Source of the DNA: Nesterenkonia haasae
GTDB lineage: Bacteria; Actinomycetota; Actinomycetes; Actinomycetales; Micrococcaceae
Direction: 5' to 3'
Assembly: GCF_010119385.1 (NCBI RefSeq)
Contig: NZ_VFIE01000027.1
Location: 1-39,825, forward strand
DNA: 39,825 nucleotides
Part shown: positions 8,281 to 16,589 of the stretch, in pieces
Layout: each line of letters opens with the position of its first letter
Numbering within the stretch: the first letter of the stretch is position 1
Position numbers and translations under genes: made by a program
The notes under the pieces: model-generated
The model's input: only the letters and a program-made list of their open reading frames with translations
Databases searched by the model: none
Told to the model about the DNA's origin: nothing

Positions 8281-9153
8281 CTCACCCTCTGCGGCCACGA
8301 ACCGTGGGGGCGTCGTCGTACCTTCCAGCCGGCCGCGCATGACGGCGACAGCCTCTGGATGGGCGTCAATCAGCAGGTACCTGCGATCGAGTTCATGCGC
8401 GGCTGCCCCCAACGTTCCGGACCCGGCGAAGAAGTCGAGTACCCAGTCGCCGGGGCGGCTGGAGGCAGCCACCATACGCTTAAGGACTCCCACCGGTTTC
8501 TGAGTAGGGTAGCCGGTGCGTTCCTTCGCGTTGGGCGCCACAATCGTGTGCCACCAGACATCGGTGGGCAGCTTGCCACGTGCGACTTTCTCAGGGGTGA
8601 CCAGACCTGGTGCCATATAGGGTTCGCGGTCAACGTCTTCATTGTTGAAGTAGTACTTCTTGGGATCTTTGACGTAGACCAGGATGTTGTCGTGCTTGGT
8701 GGGCCATCTGCTCTTGGCGCGAGCGCCGTAGTCGTAGGCCCAAATGATCTCATTGAGGAAACACTCCCGGCCGAAGAGCGCATCCAACATGACTTTCGCG
8801 TAGTGCACCTCGCGGTAGTCCAGGTGCAGGTAGAGCGTCCCGGTGTCCTTCAGCAGCCGCCAAGCCTGCTCCAGACGCGGGGCCAAGAAGTCCCAGTAGT
8901 CGGTGAAGTCATCATCGTATGTCGTCAGGGCGCCTCTGAGTGTTTGATAGGTATGGCCCTTGAACCCGATTCGGTCACCATCGGCGGACCGCACTGTGCG
9001 CATGGGCTGAGCGCGCTGAACCCGTCCGGTGTTGAACGGCGGGTCGATGCATATGAGCTGGAAGGAGTTTCCTGGGAGGGATTCGAGTACCGGGAGGTTG
9101 TCTCCGGCGATCACCGTATTGGGCGACCCAGGGGTCCAGAGTGGTTCATTCAC
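8266..9153 (-). CDS. Orphan DNA methyltransferase, beta class (N6-adenine or N4-cytosine)
   Basis: A 295-aa amino-methyltransferase. The catalytic motif IV is DPPFNTG (37-43) and the S-adenosylmethionine motif I is FAGSGT (242-247). The order IV then I defines the beta class, and the TQKPVGVL block (217-224) is typical. DPPF does not settle adenine against cytosine. The central part (about 115-200) should hold target recognition. No restriction endonuclease or specificity gene is near, so it is a solitary enzyme, more likely for epigenetic marking or mismatch/replication timing than defence. It starts with GTG 9 nt after mtlD. A TAGGCT box 6 nt upstream suggests an additional leaderless promoter of its own. 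Confidence 0.88.
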   Translation of the reverse strand: MNEPLWTPGSPNTVIAGDNLPVLESLPGNSFQLICIDPPFNTGRVQRAQPMRTVRSADGDRIGFKGHTYQTLRGALTTYDDDFTDYWDFLAPRLEQAWRLLKDTGTLYLHLDYREVHYAKVMLDALFGRECFLNEIIWAYDYGARAKSRWPTKHDNILVYVKDPKKYYFNNEDVDREPYMAPGLVTPEKVARGKLPTDVWWHTIVAPNAKERTGYPTQKPVGVLKRMVAASSRPGDWVLDFFAGSGTLGAAAHELDRRYLLIDAHPEAVAVMRGRLEGTTTPPRFVAAEGELAAS

Positions 9154-9159
9154 CGCCCC

Positions 9160-9165
9160 AGCCTA
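9160..9165 (-). promoter_or_regulatory. Candidate leaderless -10 box of the methyltransferase
   Basis: TAGGCT on the minus strand includes the TAG stop codon of mtlD (9165-9163) and is 6 nt from the methyltransferase GTG. The same hexamer precedes mtlR and the CapA-like gene. No Shine-Dalgarno sequence is evident for this gene. Confidence 0.4.
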
Positions 9166-10320
9166 TCCAGCTGAGCTGACCACCGTGCTGCAGACTCGGG
9201 CGAAGAGCGGGTGCTCCGGCTCCAGTCCAGTCACCTGGGTGGTGAATTCCTGCGGCGTCAGAGACCCTGCGGCGACCTCACTGAGTGTGCTCTTCAGCTG
9301 GGCGGACTCCTCATCCTCGGGCACATCGAATCTCAGGGCGGCGCCAATGGCTGCGAGCAGGCCCTTAACCTCAAGGCCGCGTTCTGCCGCTTGCGCAGCT
9401 GGGCCGATAAACCGCTCGTGGCGTGAAAGTTTGCGCAGCGGTTGGCGTCCCACGCGCGTGGTGGTATCCGGAAGTGAGGGGTTGCGGAACCGTTCCAGAA
9501 TAGTCTCGCGGTAATCAGCCATCTCCAGTGGACTGAACCCGTGCTTGGCCACCAGTAGTGCCGATGTCTCCTCCAGGGCGGCCTGGACTCCAGCTGAGAC
9601 CTGGTGATCCCCCAGGGCGGCAGCGATCGTCGTATGTCCGGCGGCGCTTCCAAGGTAGGCAGCTGTCGCGTGTCCAGTGTTGACGGTAAAGAGCTTGCGC
9701 TCAATATAGGGCCCGAGGTCCTTCACAAAGTGCGCCCCCGGAATATTCGGCCGTTGTTCGCCGAACGGCGCCGATTCGATGGCCCACTCGTAGAAGGGCT
9801 CCACCGTGACGTCGATCCCCGCCTCGGCGGTCTGACCAGGCACGATCCTATCCACAGCCGTATTGGCGAAGACAGCTTTGCTGTCCAGCTCCGCCCATTG
9901 GGGACCGGCCAGGCGTTCGATTTCCGCCCGCAGGGTGTCGGTTGCGCCAACGGCGTTCTCGCAGGCCATGATCTGCAGTGGCGGGAAGTCTGCTGGGCGC
10001 AGCCGCAGACCGTCCATGATGTGCTGGGCGATGAATTTCAGAACAGTAGGACCTACTGCAGTGGTGACCACCTGAGATTCGGCGACTTCCTGGGCCACGG
10101 CCTCCGGGTTCTCTGCGCTGTTGAGCGCACGGAAGCCGGTGATGGTGTGGTCCTGACCTCCGGCGCCGACCTCGCGCACTGTGTAAGAGTCCTGGGCGTT
10201 GAGCGCCTCTACTAGCGGAGCGGCGACGTCGGAAAACACCACCTCGTAGCCGCCTTCATGCAGCAGGACGCCGACGAATCCGCGGCCGATATTCCCGGCT
10301 CCAAAGTGGACTGCCTTCAT
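9163..10320 (-). CDS. mtlD: Mannitol-1-phosphate 5-dehydrogenase
   Basis: MtlD oxidises mannitol-1-phosphate, the product of the mannitol PTS, to fructose-6-phosphate with NAD+. The N-terminal Rossmann loop FGAGNIGRGF (6-15) is the family signature. ACENAVGATDTL and FVKDLGPYIERKLFTVNTGH (active-site region), together with the 385-aa length, fit bacterial MtlD. An AGGGAG Shine-Dalgarno sequence lies 6 nt before the ATG. The gene follows mtlA after 112 nt that contain a 23-bp perfect inverted repeat. This hairpin may lower or stabilise the downstream message. Confidence 0.97.
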   Translation of the reverse strand: MKAVHFGAGNIGRGFVGVLLHEGGYEVVFSDVAAPLVEALNAQDSYTVREVGAGGQDHTITGFRALNSAENPEAVAQEVAESQVVTTAVGPTVLKFIAQHIMDGLRLRPADFPPLQIMACENAVGATDTLRAEIERLAGPQWAELDSKAVFANTAVDRIVPGQTAEAGIDVTVEPFYEWAIESAPFGEQRPNIPGAHFVKDLGPYIERKLFTVNTGHATAAYLGSAAGHTTIAAALGDHQVSAGVQAALEETSALLVAKHGFSPLEMADYRETILERFRNPSLPDTTTRVGRQPLRKLSRHERFIGPAAQAAERGLEVKGLLAAIGAALRFDVPEDEESAQLKSTLSEVAAGSLTPQEFTTQVTGLEPEHPLFARVCSTVVSSAG

Positions 10321-10355
10321 GTCTGACTCCCTGTCCTATCGTCCAACCTGACAGA

Positions 10356-10416
10356 GCGTCTCGGGATGTTGGAAACTCACAGCGTAAACGGTGGAGTTTC
10401 CAACATCCCGAGACGC
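10356..10416. repeat. 23-bp perfect inverted repeat between mtlA and mtlD
   Basis: The left arm 10356-10378 starts GCGTCTCGGGATG and the right arm 10394-10416 is its exact reverse complement, with a 15-nt spacer. It would form a very stable RNA hairpin in the mtlA-mtlD message, 16 nt after the mtlA stop codon. No U-tract follows. It could act as a terminator/attenuator, a 3'-end stabiliser for mtlA mRNA, or be a REP-like dispersed element. No second copy is visible in this window. Confidence 0.9.
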
Positions 10417-10432
10417 GCTCCTGAGGTGCGGT

Positions 10433-12508
10433 TCAGTTTTCGTTGACGGCGCTGAGGAGCTCGTGAAGCTCAGCCTCTGTGGAGGCCGCCTTGAGCTCCG
10501 CGACCTTGGACTCATCGGAGAACAGCTCGGCGATCCTGGACAGGATCTGCAGGTGCTCATCCCCCACCCCGGCGATGCCGACCACGAACGTCACCTGGTC
10601 TCCCGACCAGTCCACGCCGCCGTCATAACGGAGCACGGAGAGCGCACTGGATGTGATGGCGCTCTTGGCGTCATTGGTGCCGTGCGGGATGGCGAGCTCA
10701 TTACCCATAAAGGTGGATGCGGTCGCCTCACGGTCACGCATGGCCTGGAGGTAGTCCTCGGTCACCGCACCGGCAGAGACGAGGATCTCCTGAGTTTCAC
10801 GCAGCGCCTCTTCCTGAGTTGCAGCTCCAGCCCGGATCCGTATCCGATCCCGAGTCAGGACGCCCGAGTCAACTGAGGTGAGCGTGTCACCGCGCTGGGC
10901 AGGCGACGACGCCTGGGCACCCGAGCTGCCAGCCACGGCGTCGTGATCTTCACTGCCTTTTACAAGTTCCACGACCTCGTCGTACTCCGGGGCGTTCATG
11001 AAGTTGTCCACAGAGACGTGGATGGCGTTCGGCTCCTTGGGACGGGCCCGGTCGGTGAGCGTCTGCTGGGTAATGACCAGATCGGCATCGCCCGGGAGGG
11101 AGGAGATGGCTTTATTGGTGACGTAGACATCGGTAATGCCAGCGCCGGAGAGCTTCTTCCGCAGGACCGAGGCGCCCATTGCGGAGGACCCCATACCCGC
11201 ATCGCAAGCGAAGTAGATGGTCCGAATCCGCTCAGCTGCCGCAGCCGGAACATTGGCCGCACCTGCACTGAGGCTGGACAGGGCGGAGGAACTCTTGCCC
11301 TTGGCGGATTGCGTCTTGGAAATGGCGGAGGAGAACTGATCACCCAGCTCCAAGTCTCGCTTGCGTGATGAGAGCAGGATGACCGCAGCCACCGCGAATG
11401 TCACCGCGGCTGATAGCACCCAACCGAAGGTCACACCGACCACGTTGCCCACGCCGCCACCGAGAGACTGAACGTACACCGCAATGATGGACCCGGGCGC
11501 CGCAGGAGCTTGCAGACCAACATCTAGGAGCATATTTGTGGTCACGCCCGTCATGCCGCCAGCGATCATGGCCAGCAGCAGAACCGGCTTCATCAGCACG
11601 TATGGGAAGTACACCTCGTGGATGCCGCCCACAAAGTGGATCAGAGCCGCACCTGGGGCGGTGGCCTTCGCTGCACCAACACCAAAGACGGAGAACGCCA
11701 GCAGCAGTCCCAGACCGGGCCCAGGGTTGGCTTCAAGCAGGAAGAGGATGGAGCTGCCCTGTGCGTCTGCCTGCTGGGTGCCCAAGGGCGTCAATACACC
11801 GTGGTTGATGGCGTTGTTGAGGAAGAAAACCTTCGCTGGCTCGATCAGCACCGAGGTCAGCGGCAGCAGGCTGTTGTCGATCAGCCATTCCACTCCCCTG
11901 CCGAGGGCGTCCATGAGCCAGTTGATCGGCGGTGCCATGAAGAAGAAGCCCACCACAAGGAGCAGGAACCCCAGAATTCCTGCGGAGAACATGTTGACCA
12001 GCATCTCGAAGCCGGGCTTGATCTTGCCCTCCCACAGGGCATCAAGCTTCTTCATCAACCATGCGGCCAGGGGCCCCATGATCATCGCACCGATGAACAT
12101 GTGGACGTAGTTGATCCCCTCCTCACCGGCCGGAAGCGCGGCGTTGAACTGGTCAATGAGGTGGTCGGACCCCACAATGACACCCATTGCCGCCACAGCC
12201 CCGACGACGGCACCACGAGTTTCGTAGATCAGTCGACCGCCCTGCAGAGCGATCAGGACCGGCAGCAGGTAGTGGATCATCGGGAAGATGACCGCGGAGA
12301 GTGCGTTGGTCGCTTCCCAGCCCTCTTCGGTGAACTCGGAGACGTTGACCACCACCGCGGTGACAATTCCCCAGGCGATCAACGCAGGGATGTTCGGCAT
12401 GATCATGCCGGAGAGGAAGGACCCAAATTTCTGGACCCCGACGCGCAATCTTCCTGGCTGTTTATCAGCTGCGGCGCTGGAGTCTGGTGACGTCGTCGTC
12501 GTGGTCAT
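10433..12508 (-). CDS. mtlA: PTS mannitol transporter, fused EIICBA
   Basis: This inner-membrane permease imports mannitol and phosphorylates it to mannitol-1-phosphate. The order is EIIC (about 15-385, multiple membrane helices, substrate-site motif GGIHEVYFPYV), then a linker. EIIB follows (about 427-520, FACDAGMGSSAMG with the phosphorylated cysteine near 435). After a second linker comes EIIA (about 555-691, AIPHGT with the phosphorylated histidine near 609). The fused EIIA means no separate mtlF is needed. An upstream in-frame TTG at 12526 exists, but the ATG at 12508 is preferred (691 aa). That start is 14 nt after the ptsI stop. HPr for the reaction comes from the same operon. Confidence 0.96.
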   Translation of the reverse strand: MTTTTTSPDSSAAADKQPGRLRVGVQKFGSFLSGMIMPNIPALIAWGIVTAVVVNVSEFTEEGWEATNALSAVIFPMIHYLLPVLIALQGGRLIYETRGAVVGAVAAMGVIVGSDHLIDQFNAALPAGEEGINYVHMFIGAMIMGPLAAWLMKKLDALWEGKIKPGFEMLVNMFSAGILGFLLLVVGFFFMAPPINWLMDALGRGVEWLIDNSLLPLTSVLIEPAKVFFLNNAINHGVLTPLGTQQADAQGSSILFLLEANPGPGLGLLLAFSVFGVGAAKATAPGAALIHFVGGIHEVYFPYVLMKPVLLLAMIAGGMTGVTTNMLLDVGLQAPAAPGSIIAVYVQSLGGGVGNVVGVTFGWVLSAAVTFAVAAVILLSSRKRDLELGDQFSSAISKTQSAKGKSSSALSSLSAGAANVPAAAAERIRTIYFACDAGMGSSAMGASVLRKKLSGAGITDVYVTNKAISSLPGDADLVITQQTLTDRARPKEPNAIHVSVDNFMNAPEYDEVVELVKGSEDHDAVAGSSGAQASSPAQRGDTLTSVDSGVLTRDRIRIRAGAATQEEALRETQEILVSAGAVTEDYLQAMRDREATASTFMGNELAIPHGTNDAKSAITSSALSVLRYDGGVDWSGDQVTFVVGIAGVGDEHLQILSRIAELFSDESKVAELKAASTEAELHELLSAVNEN

Positions 12509-12522
12509 GGGACTGCTCTTTC

Positions 12523-14205
12523 TCAATCGTTGGCGAGGGATGTGGAGGTACTGCGTGCAGCGTCGAGAGCCTCGGCCGCCGTGGCAGCGGAGACGGCGGC
12601 GGAAGCGATAGCTTGAGCCTGATCCAGGGTGTAACGCAGAAGCTCAGCCCGGACGTCGGCCAGGGCCGCGGGCGCCATGGACAGGGAGGTCGCGCCGAGC
12701 CCTACCAGCACCACGGCCAACAGCGGGTCGGCAGCAGCCTCACCGCAGACTCCGACTGGTTTACCGGTTGAAGCTCCGGCGGCGCCAACTTCGCGGACGA
12801 GCTTGAGGACCGCTGGGTGCCACGGGTCTTGAAGCCCGGCCACGGATCCCAGAAGCCGGTCAGCGGCCATGGTGTATTGGGTGAGGTCATTGGTGCCGAT
12901 CGAGGCGAAGTCTGCGGTCTGCAGGATCTGCTCGGCCAGAAGCGCAGAAGAGGGAACTTCCACCATCACTCCGGCGGTTTTCAGTCCATGCTGGTGGGCG
13001 AACTTAGCGAAGGTCTCCGTCTCCTCCACGGTGGACACCATGGGTGCCATCACCCACAGGTCGGCGTCGGTTGCGGCTTCAGCCTCTGCGAGTGCGGACA
13101 GTTGGTCGCGCAGCACCTCTTCGTTGGTCAGCAGGGCGCGCAGACCACGGAGCCCCAAAGCCGGATTCTCCTCCTCAGCATCGTTGAGGAACGGCAAGGG
13201 TTTATCGGCGCCAGCGTCGAGGGCCCGCACGACGACCTTCTTACCTGGAAACGCTTCTAACAACTGTTGATAGGCCTGCCGCTGCTCCTCTACACTCGGC
13301 GCCGTCTCGGAGGACAGAAACAGGAACTCAGTGCGGAACAGGCCCACCCCTTCAGCGCCCAAGTCAACGGCCTCAGCGGCGTTGTCCGGTGTGCCCAGAT
13401 TCGCCAACAGAGGGATCGCCGTTCCATCAGCCAGCGCACCATCGGTAATGGGTGCTTTCTGAACGGCGGCGCGCTGTGCAATACGCGCCGCTACTTCATC
13501 TTTTTGCTCCCGTGTAGGGGCGAGCACGATCGCTGAGTTGGCGGCATCAACGACGATTTCATCTCCGTCACTGAGTTGAGCTGCCTCAGCGACCCCGACT
13601 ACTGCGGTGATGCCTTTGCCACGGGCGAGAATGGCGGTGTGGGAGGTCGGCCCACCTTCGATGGTGACCAGCGCCAGAACCTTGTTCAGGTCCAGTAGCG
13701 CGGTATCGGCCGGGGCGAGATCCTGTGCCACCAGCACGAACGGGTAACCGGGGTCAGGAACCCCCGGGGCGGGTTCTCCCCGAAGCGCGGCAACGACCCG
13801 GGCGGCGACGTCGTAGAGATCGGCAGCACGCTCACCGAGGTAGCCACCGAGAGCCTGAAGTGTCTGCGCTACTTCTGCGAAAGCTGCGTGAACGGCGTAT
13901 TCCCCAGTCTTTCCGTCCTTGAGGTGAACCTCGACGGCGTCTGTGACGGTCGGATCTTGAGCCATCATGACCTGAGCCTCAAGAACTTCCTGCGCCTGAC
14001 CTCCAGCAACCTCGCCACGCTGGGTGAGGTCTGCTGCGACGGCTTCGATGGCCTTATTGACCCGCTCGGACTCCTGCTGATGCGTCAGCGAGCTGGTCTC
14101 ATCGGTGGGCGCGATCGGCGATGGTGACATGCGCGCCACCGGGCCTAGGGCGACCCCTTGGCCGATCCCGGTCCCCTTCATCGCGGACTGGGGTGTGATT
14201 GACAT
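12523..14205 (-). CDS. ptsI: PTS enzyme I (phosphoenolpyruvate-protein phosphotransferase)
   Basis: Enzyme I takes phosphate from PEP and passes it to HPr, the first step shared by all PTS sugars. The active-site segment GGPTSHTAILAR has the phosphorylated His at 189. The PEP-binding domain shows EGVGLFRTEFLF and GVCGEAA. The 560-aa length is normal. It starts 5 nt after ptsH and ends 14 nt before mtlA. Finding the general PTS proteins inside a sugar-specific operon suggests that mannitol is a main PTS substrate here. Confidence 0.97.
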   Translation of the reverse strand: MSITPQSAMKGTGIGQGVALGPVARMSPSPIAPTDETSSLTHQQESERVNKAIEAVAADLTQRGEVAGGQAQEVLEAQVMMAQDPTVTDAVEVHLKDGKTGEYAVHAAFAEVAQTLQALGGYLGERAADLYDVAARVVAALRGEPAPGVPDPGYPFVLVAQDLAPADTALLDLNKVLALVTIEGGPTSHTAILARGKGITAVVGVAEAAQLSDGDEIVVDAANSAIVLAPTREQKDEVAARIAQRAAVQKAPITDGALADGTAIPLLANLGTPDNAAEAVDLGAEGVGLFRTEFLFLSSETAPSVEEQRQAYQQLLEAFPGKKVVVRALDAGADKPLPFLNDAEEENPALGLRGLRALLTNEEVLRDQLSALAEAEAATDADLWVMAPMVSTVEETETFAKFAHQHGLKTAGVMVEVPSSALLAEQILQTADFASIGTNDLTQYTMAADRLLGSVAGLQDPWHPAVLKLVREVGAAGASTGKPVGVCGEAAADPLLAVVLVGLGATSLSMAPAALADVRAELLRYTLDQAQAIASAAVSAATAAEALDAARSTSTSLAND

Positions 14206-14210
14206 AGAGC

Positions 14211-14480
14211 TCAGGCCTCGTCGTGATCGGTCTTGAGGAACGCTTCAAGGGTGTCCAGTGCAGATTCGGCACCCTCTCCTTCAGCGGTGAGGGTCACCTC
14301 ATCACCCTTGTCTACGCCGAGGGACATCACACCGAGGATGGACGCGGCATTGACGGACTTCTCACCCTTAGCGATGGTCACCGGAAGGCCGGTGTTCTGC
14401 GCTGCCTCCACGAATAGCTTGGCTGGGCGAGCATGTAGACCCTGCGAGGATCCGACGGTCACAGTGCGGGTTGCCGACAT
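14211..14480 (-). CDS. ptsH: Phosphocarrier protein HPr
   Basis: HPr relays phosphate from enzyme I to the EIIA domain of MtlA, and probably to the PRD/EIIA regulator. The 89-aa protein has the active-site histidine in GLHARPA (His16) and the segment NAASILGVMSLG, where Ser47 aligns with the regulatory serine of Gram-positive HPr. No HPr kinase is in the window. The frame stays open upstream to 14642, but ATG 14480 is chosen because MSATRTVTVG matches the family start. GGAAAGG lies about 8 nt before it. It is the first gene of ptsH-ptsI-mtlA-mtlD and is divergent from mtlR. Confidence 0.96.
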   Translation of the reverse strand: MSATRTVTVGSSQGLHARPAKLFVEAAQNTGLPVTIAKGEKSVNAASILGVMSLGVDKGDEVTLTAEGEGAESALDTLEAFLKTDHDEA

Positions 14481-14538
14481 GGTGGTGCCTTTCCGTTGAA
14501 TATGGCGTTGTGATGATTCTCCCGTGATGCGGCCCACA

Positions 14539-14544
14539 TATATA
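14539..14544 (-). promoter_or_regulatory. Candidate -10 box of the ptsH-ptsI-mtlA-mtlD operon
   Basis: TATATA within GCTATATATGTG is the only strongly AT-rich hexamer in the ptsH-mtlR space. It leaves a leader of about 50 nt before ptsH. No consensus -35 is seen. Its place is taken by an 18-bp palindrome, as expected for an activator-dependent promoter. Confidence 0.45.
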
Positions 14545-14564
14545 GCGTCTACAGGCCAGAGTTC

Positions 14565-14582
14565 TTTCCGCCCCTGCGGAAA
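14565..14582. promoter_or_regulatory. Palindromic candidate operator between ptsH and mtlR
   Basis: TTTCCGC (14565-14571) and GCGGAAA (14576-14582) form a perfect 7-bp dyad around CCCT. The site sits 21 nt upstream of the ptsH -10 box, in the -35 position, and about 60 nt upstream of the mtlR -10 box. MtlR-type activators of Firmicutes bind over the -35 region of mannitol promoters, so this is a natural MtlR site. The sequence itself does not resemble a site I know. Confidence 0.5.
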
Positions 14583-14641
14583 AAAGCGGCCAGGATGCCG
14601 TTGGCTGACATCCCGGAAAACACGCTTGGGGCTGAGTGCCA

Positions 14642-14647
14642 TAGGCT
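14642..14647 (+). promoter_or_regulatory. Candidate leaderless -10 box of the mtlR-like gene
   Basis: TAGGCT is followed by 7 nt and the ATG at 14655. It supports ATG 14655 over the earlier in-frame ATG at 14595. The intervening AGGTGG could alternatively act as a very close Shine-Dalgarno sequence. Confidence 0.4.
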
Positions 14648-14654
14648 AGGTGGC

Positions 14655-16559
14655 ATGCGCAGGCGTCCGGAGAAGGTGGCCAATCTCCTCCTGCGCGCAG
14701 AGGGTTGGGTCACCGCGGGGTCTTTGGCGGACTCGCTCGGGGTGACACCCCGGAGTGTGCGTTCCTATATATCGCAGCTCAACGCGCGCAGTGGCGCGGT
14801 GACCGCCGTGGAGTCGGGCCCATTGGGCTACAGAGCAGATCGGGCAGTGTTGGCTGGGCTGCGCGAGGACTCTGAAAGTGCGACTCCACAGGACCGGGTG
14901 CATTCGCTGGTCCGCGAGCTTCTGGGAGCACCCTCGGGTATCGACATTCATCGGACTGCTGTCCGCCTGCATGTGTCAGAAGCCACGGTGGAAGCTGATC
15001 TCGTACGGGTGCGGGACCTGATTGGGGGCACCGAACTGAAGCTCCAGCGTGCTGGGCCCCGTGTGATGCTGGTCGGCGATGAACTCGCCCAGCGGCGTCT
15101 GGTGTCAAAGCTTGCCCATGAGGAAATGGACGAGGGCTTTGCCGATATGGCCAGCCTGCGCCGCACTATCGGACTGGAATCAATCGATCCGAAGTCATTC
15201 TCGCCGTTCAAACATGAACTCACCACCCGACTCGGTGAGCAGGGGTTCTACGTCAACGAGCTCGCTGTCTCTGATGTCATTCTCCATGTGGCGATCGCCG
15301 CAGACAGGGTGGCTCAGGGTCGCGCCCTGACAGGCACCCACGTGAACCCCTCAGCTCAGCAGAAAAAGTTCGCAGAGCTGCTCGATGTCCTGACGCTGAA
15401 ACACTTCGGCACACGCGTGGGACTCGGCGACTTGCACCACTTGGCGTCTTTGATTCTGACTCGGGCGGTGACACCCAAAGGCGAGGCTCTCGAGGTGTCT
15501 CTGGACCCGCATATTGAGTGGGTCGTGCAAGAAGCTGTCCGGCACGCCTCAGAGGAGTACCTGGTCGACATCTTCCACGATGATTTTCTCCGTCGGCTCA
15601 GCCTTCACGTACAAAACCTTGTGCACCGGGCCAAGGAACAGGCCTGGTCCAGAAACCCGCTGACCCGTTCGCTCAAGGGCGCCTACCCGATGGTGTTTGA
15701 GGTGGCAGTTTCCATCGCTTCCGAGGTCGGCGATCACCTGCAACTGAGCCTCGGTGATGACGAGATCGCCTATATCGCAATGCATGTCGGTGGGAGATTG
15801 GAACGCAATCGACAGAGCGGCGCCGTGCTGACCGCCACCATCGTATGCCCCGGGTACTACGAGCTGCATGAGCTGCTGCGTTCGAGAATTGATCAGTCGC
15901 TCGGCTCCTCCGTGGAGGTCACCGCAGTGGAGACGGATATGTCTCCGGACTGGGCGGCCATCACCACCGACCTCGTACTTACCACAATCGATCCCCCAGT
16001 GCCTGATGAGCGGACGGTGCTGCTGCCTCCCTTCCTCACTGATGCTGATACTGAACGAATTGCAGCGGCAGCCGCCCGACGCCGCCGCACGCTTCGACTT
16101 GCCCGACTCCGGAGCGAGCTGGAGCACTACTTTCACCCGAGCGCGTTCGTTCGTCCCCTGCCTGCCCTAAAGGAACCTCAGGTGATCCGGGCCTTGGGAG
16201 CGCCACTCATTGAGCTGGGGGTGATCGATGAGGATTACATTGAGCGGGCTATCGCCCGTGAAGAGCTCTCATCCACTGCCTTCACTGACGCCTTGGCTGT
16301 TCCGCACGCGCTCAAGATGACCGCTGGGCGCACAGTGCTGTCAGTCGGCGTGGCAGAAAACTCACTGCGCTGGGGTGACACCCGGGTGCAGTTCGTTGTC
16401 CTGGTGGCTTTCAGCGAAGAGGACCGCGAGGCGTTTCAAACGGTTTTTGAGCAACTGGTGGAGGTGTTCAATGAACGCGACTCCGTCCAACGACTGCTTC
16501 GTCGCGGCACGAACTTCACGGACTTTCTTGATGAACTCACCGCGGTGATCGACGGCTGA
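14655..16559 (+). CDS. PRD-domain transcriptional activator with EIIB/EIIA-like domains (MtlR-type)
   Basis: A 634-aa regulator whose activity is expected to be set by PTS phosphorylation. Domains in order: a DeoR/HTH_11-like helix-turn-helix (about 5-45, LADSLGVTPRSVRSYISQL); a second winged-helix region (about 80-125); PRD1 (about 190-290, LHVAIAADR); PRD2 (about 300-385, LSLHVQNLVHR and IAYIAMHVGG). These are followed by an EIIB-like domain (about 393-480, IVCPGYYELHELL with Cys398) and an EIIA domain (about 510-634, ALAVPHALKM with His551). This is the layout of MtlR/ManR-type activators. Position opposite ptsH-ptsI-mtlA-mtlD makes the mannitol operon the likely target. I leave the symbol empty because specificity is inferred from context. 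Confidence 0.87.
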   Translation: MRRRPEKVANLLLRAEGWVTAGSLADSLGVTPRSVRSYISQLNARSGAVTAVESGPLGYRADRAVLAGLREDSESATPQDRVHSLVRELLGAPSGIDIHRTAVRLHVSEATVEADLVRVRDLIGGTELKLQRAGPRVMLVGDELAQRRLVSKLAHEEMDEGFADMASLRRTIGLESIDPKSFSPFKHELTTRLGEQGFYVNELAVSDVILHVAIAADRVAQGRALTGTHVNPSAQQKKFAELLDVLTLKHFGTRVGLGDLHHLASLILTRAVTPKGEALEVSLDPHIEWVVQEAVRHASEEYLVDIFHDDFLRRLSLHVQNLVHRAKEQAWSRNPLTRSLKGAYPMVFEVAVSIASEVGDHLQLSLGDDEIAYIAMHVGGRLERNRQSGAVLTATIVCPGYYELHELLRSRIDQSLGSSVEVTAVETDMSPDWAAITTDLVLTTIDPPVPDERTVLLPPFLTDADTERIAAAAARRRRTLRLARLRSELEHYFHPSAFVRPLPALKEPQVIRALGAPLIELGVIDEDYIERAIAREELSSTAFTDALAVPHALKMTAGRTVLSVGVAENSLRWGDTRVQFVVLVAFSEEDREAFQTVFEQLVEVFNERDSVQRLLRRGTNFTDFLDELTAVIDG

Positions 16560-16589
16560 ATCACCCAGGACCAGATGGCGATCCCCAGG

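Noticed and set aside
8266-9153. A restriction-modification system
   Set aside because: Only the methyltransferase is found. All neighbours are sugar-metabolism or ribosomal genes.
8191-9174. A 327-codon plus-strand frame opposite the methyltransferase
   Set aside because: Antisense to a gene with clear DPPF and FAGSGT motifs. No start signal and no recognisable domain.
11618-12490. A 290-codon His/Asp-rich plus-strand frame opposite mtlA
   Set aside because: Its composition is that of an antisense shadow of membrane-protein codons. mtlA is well supported.
14481-14642. Upstream extension of the HPr frame
   Set aside because: HPr starts at ATG 14480 with a good Shine-Dalgarno sequence. The extension overlaps the operon promoter region and the candidate operator.
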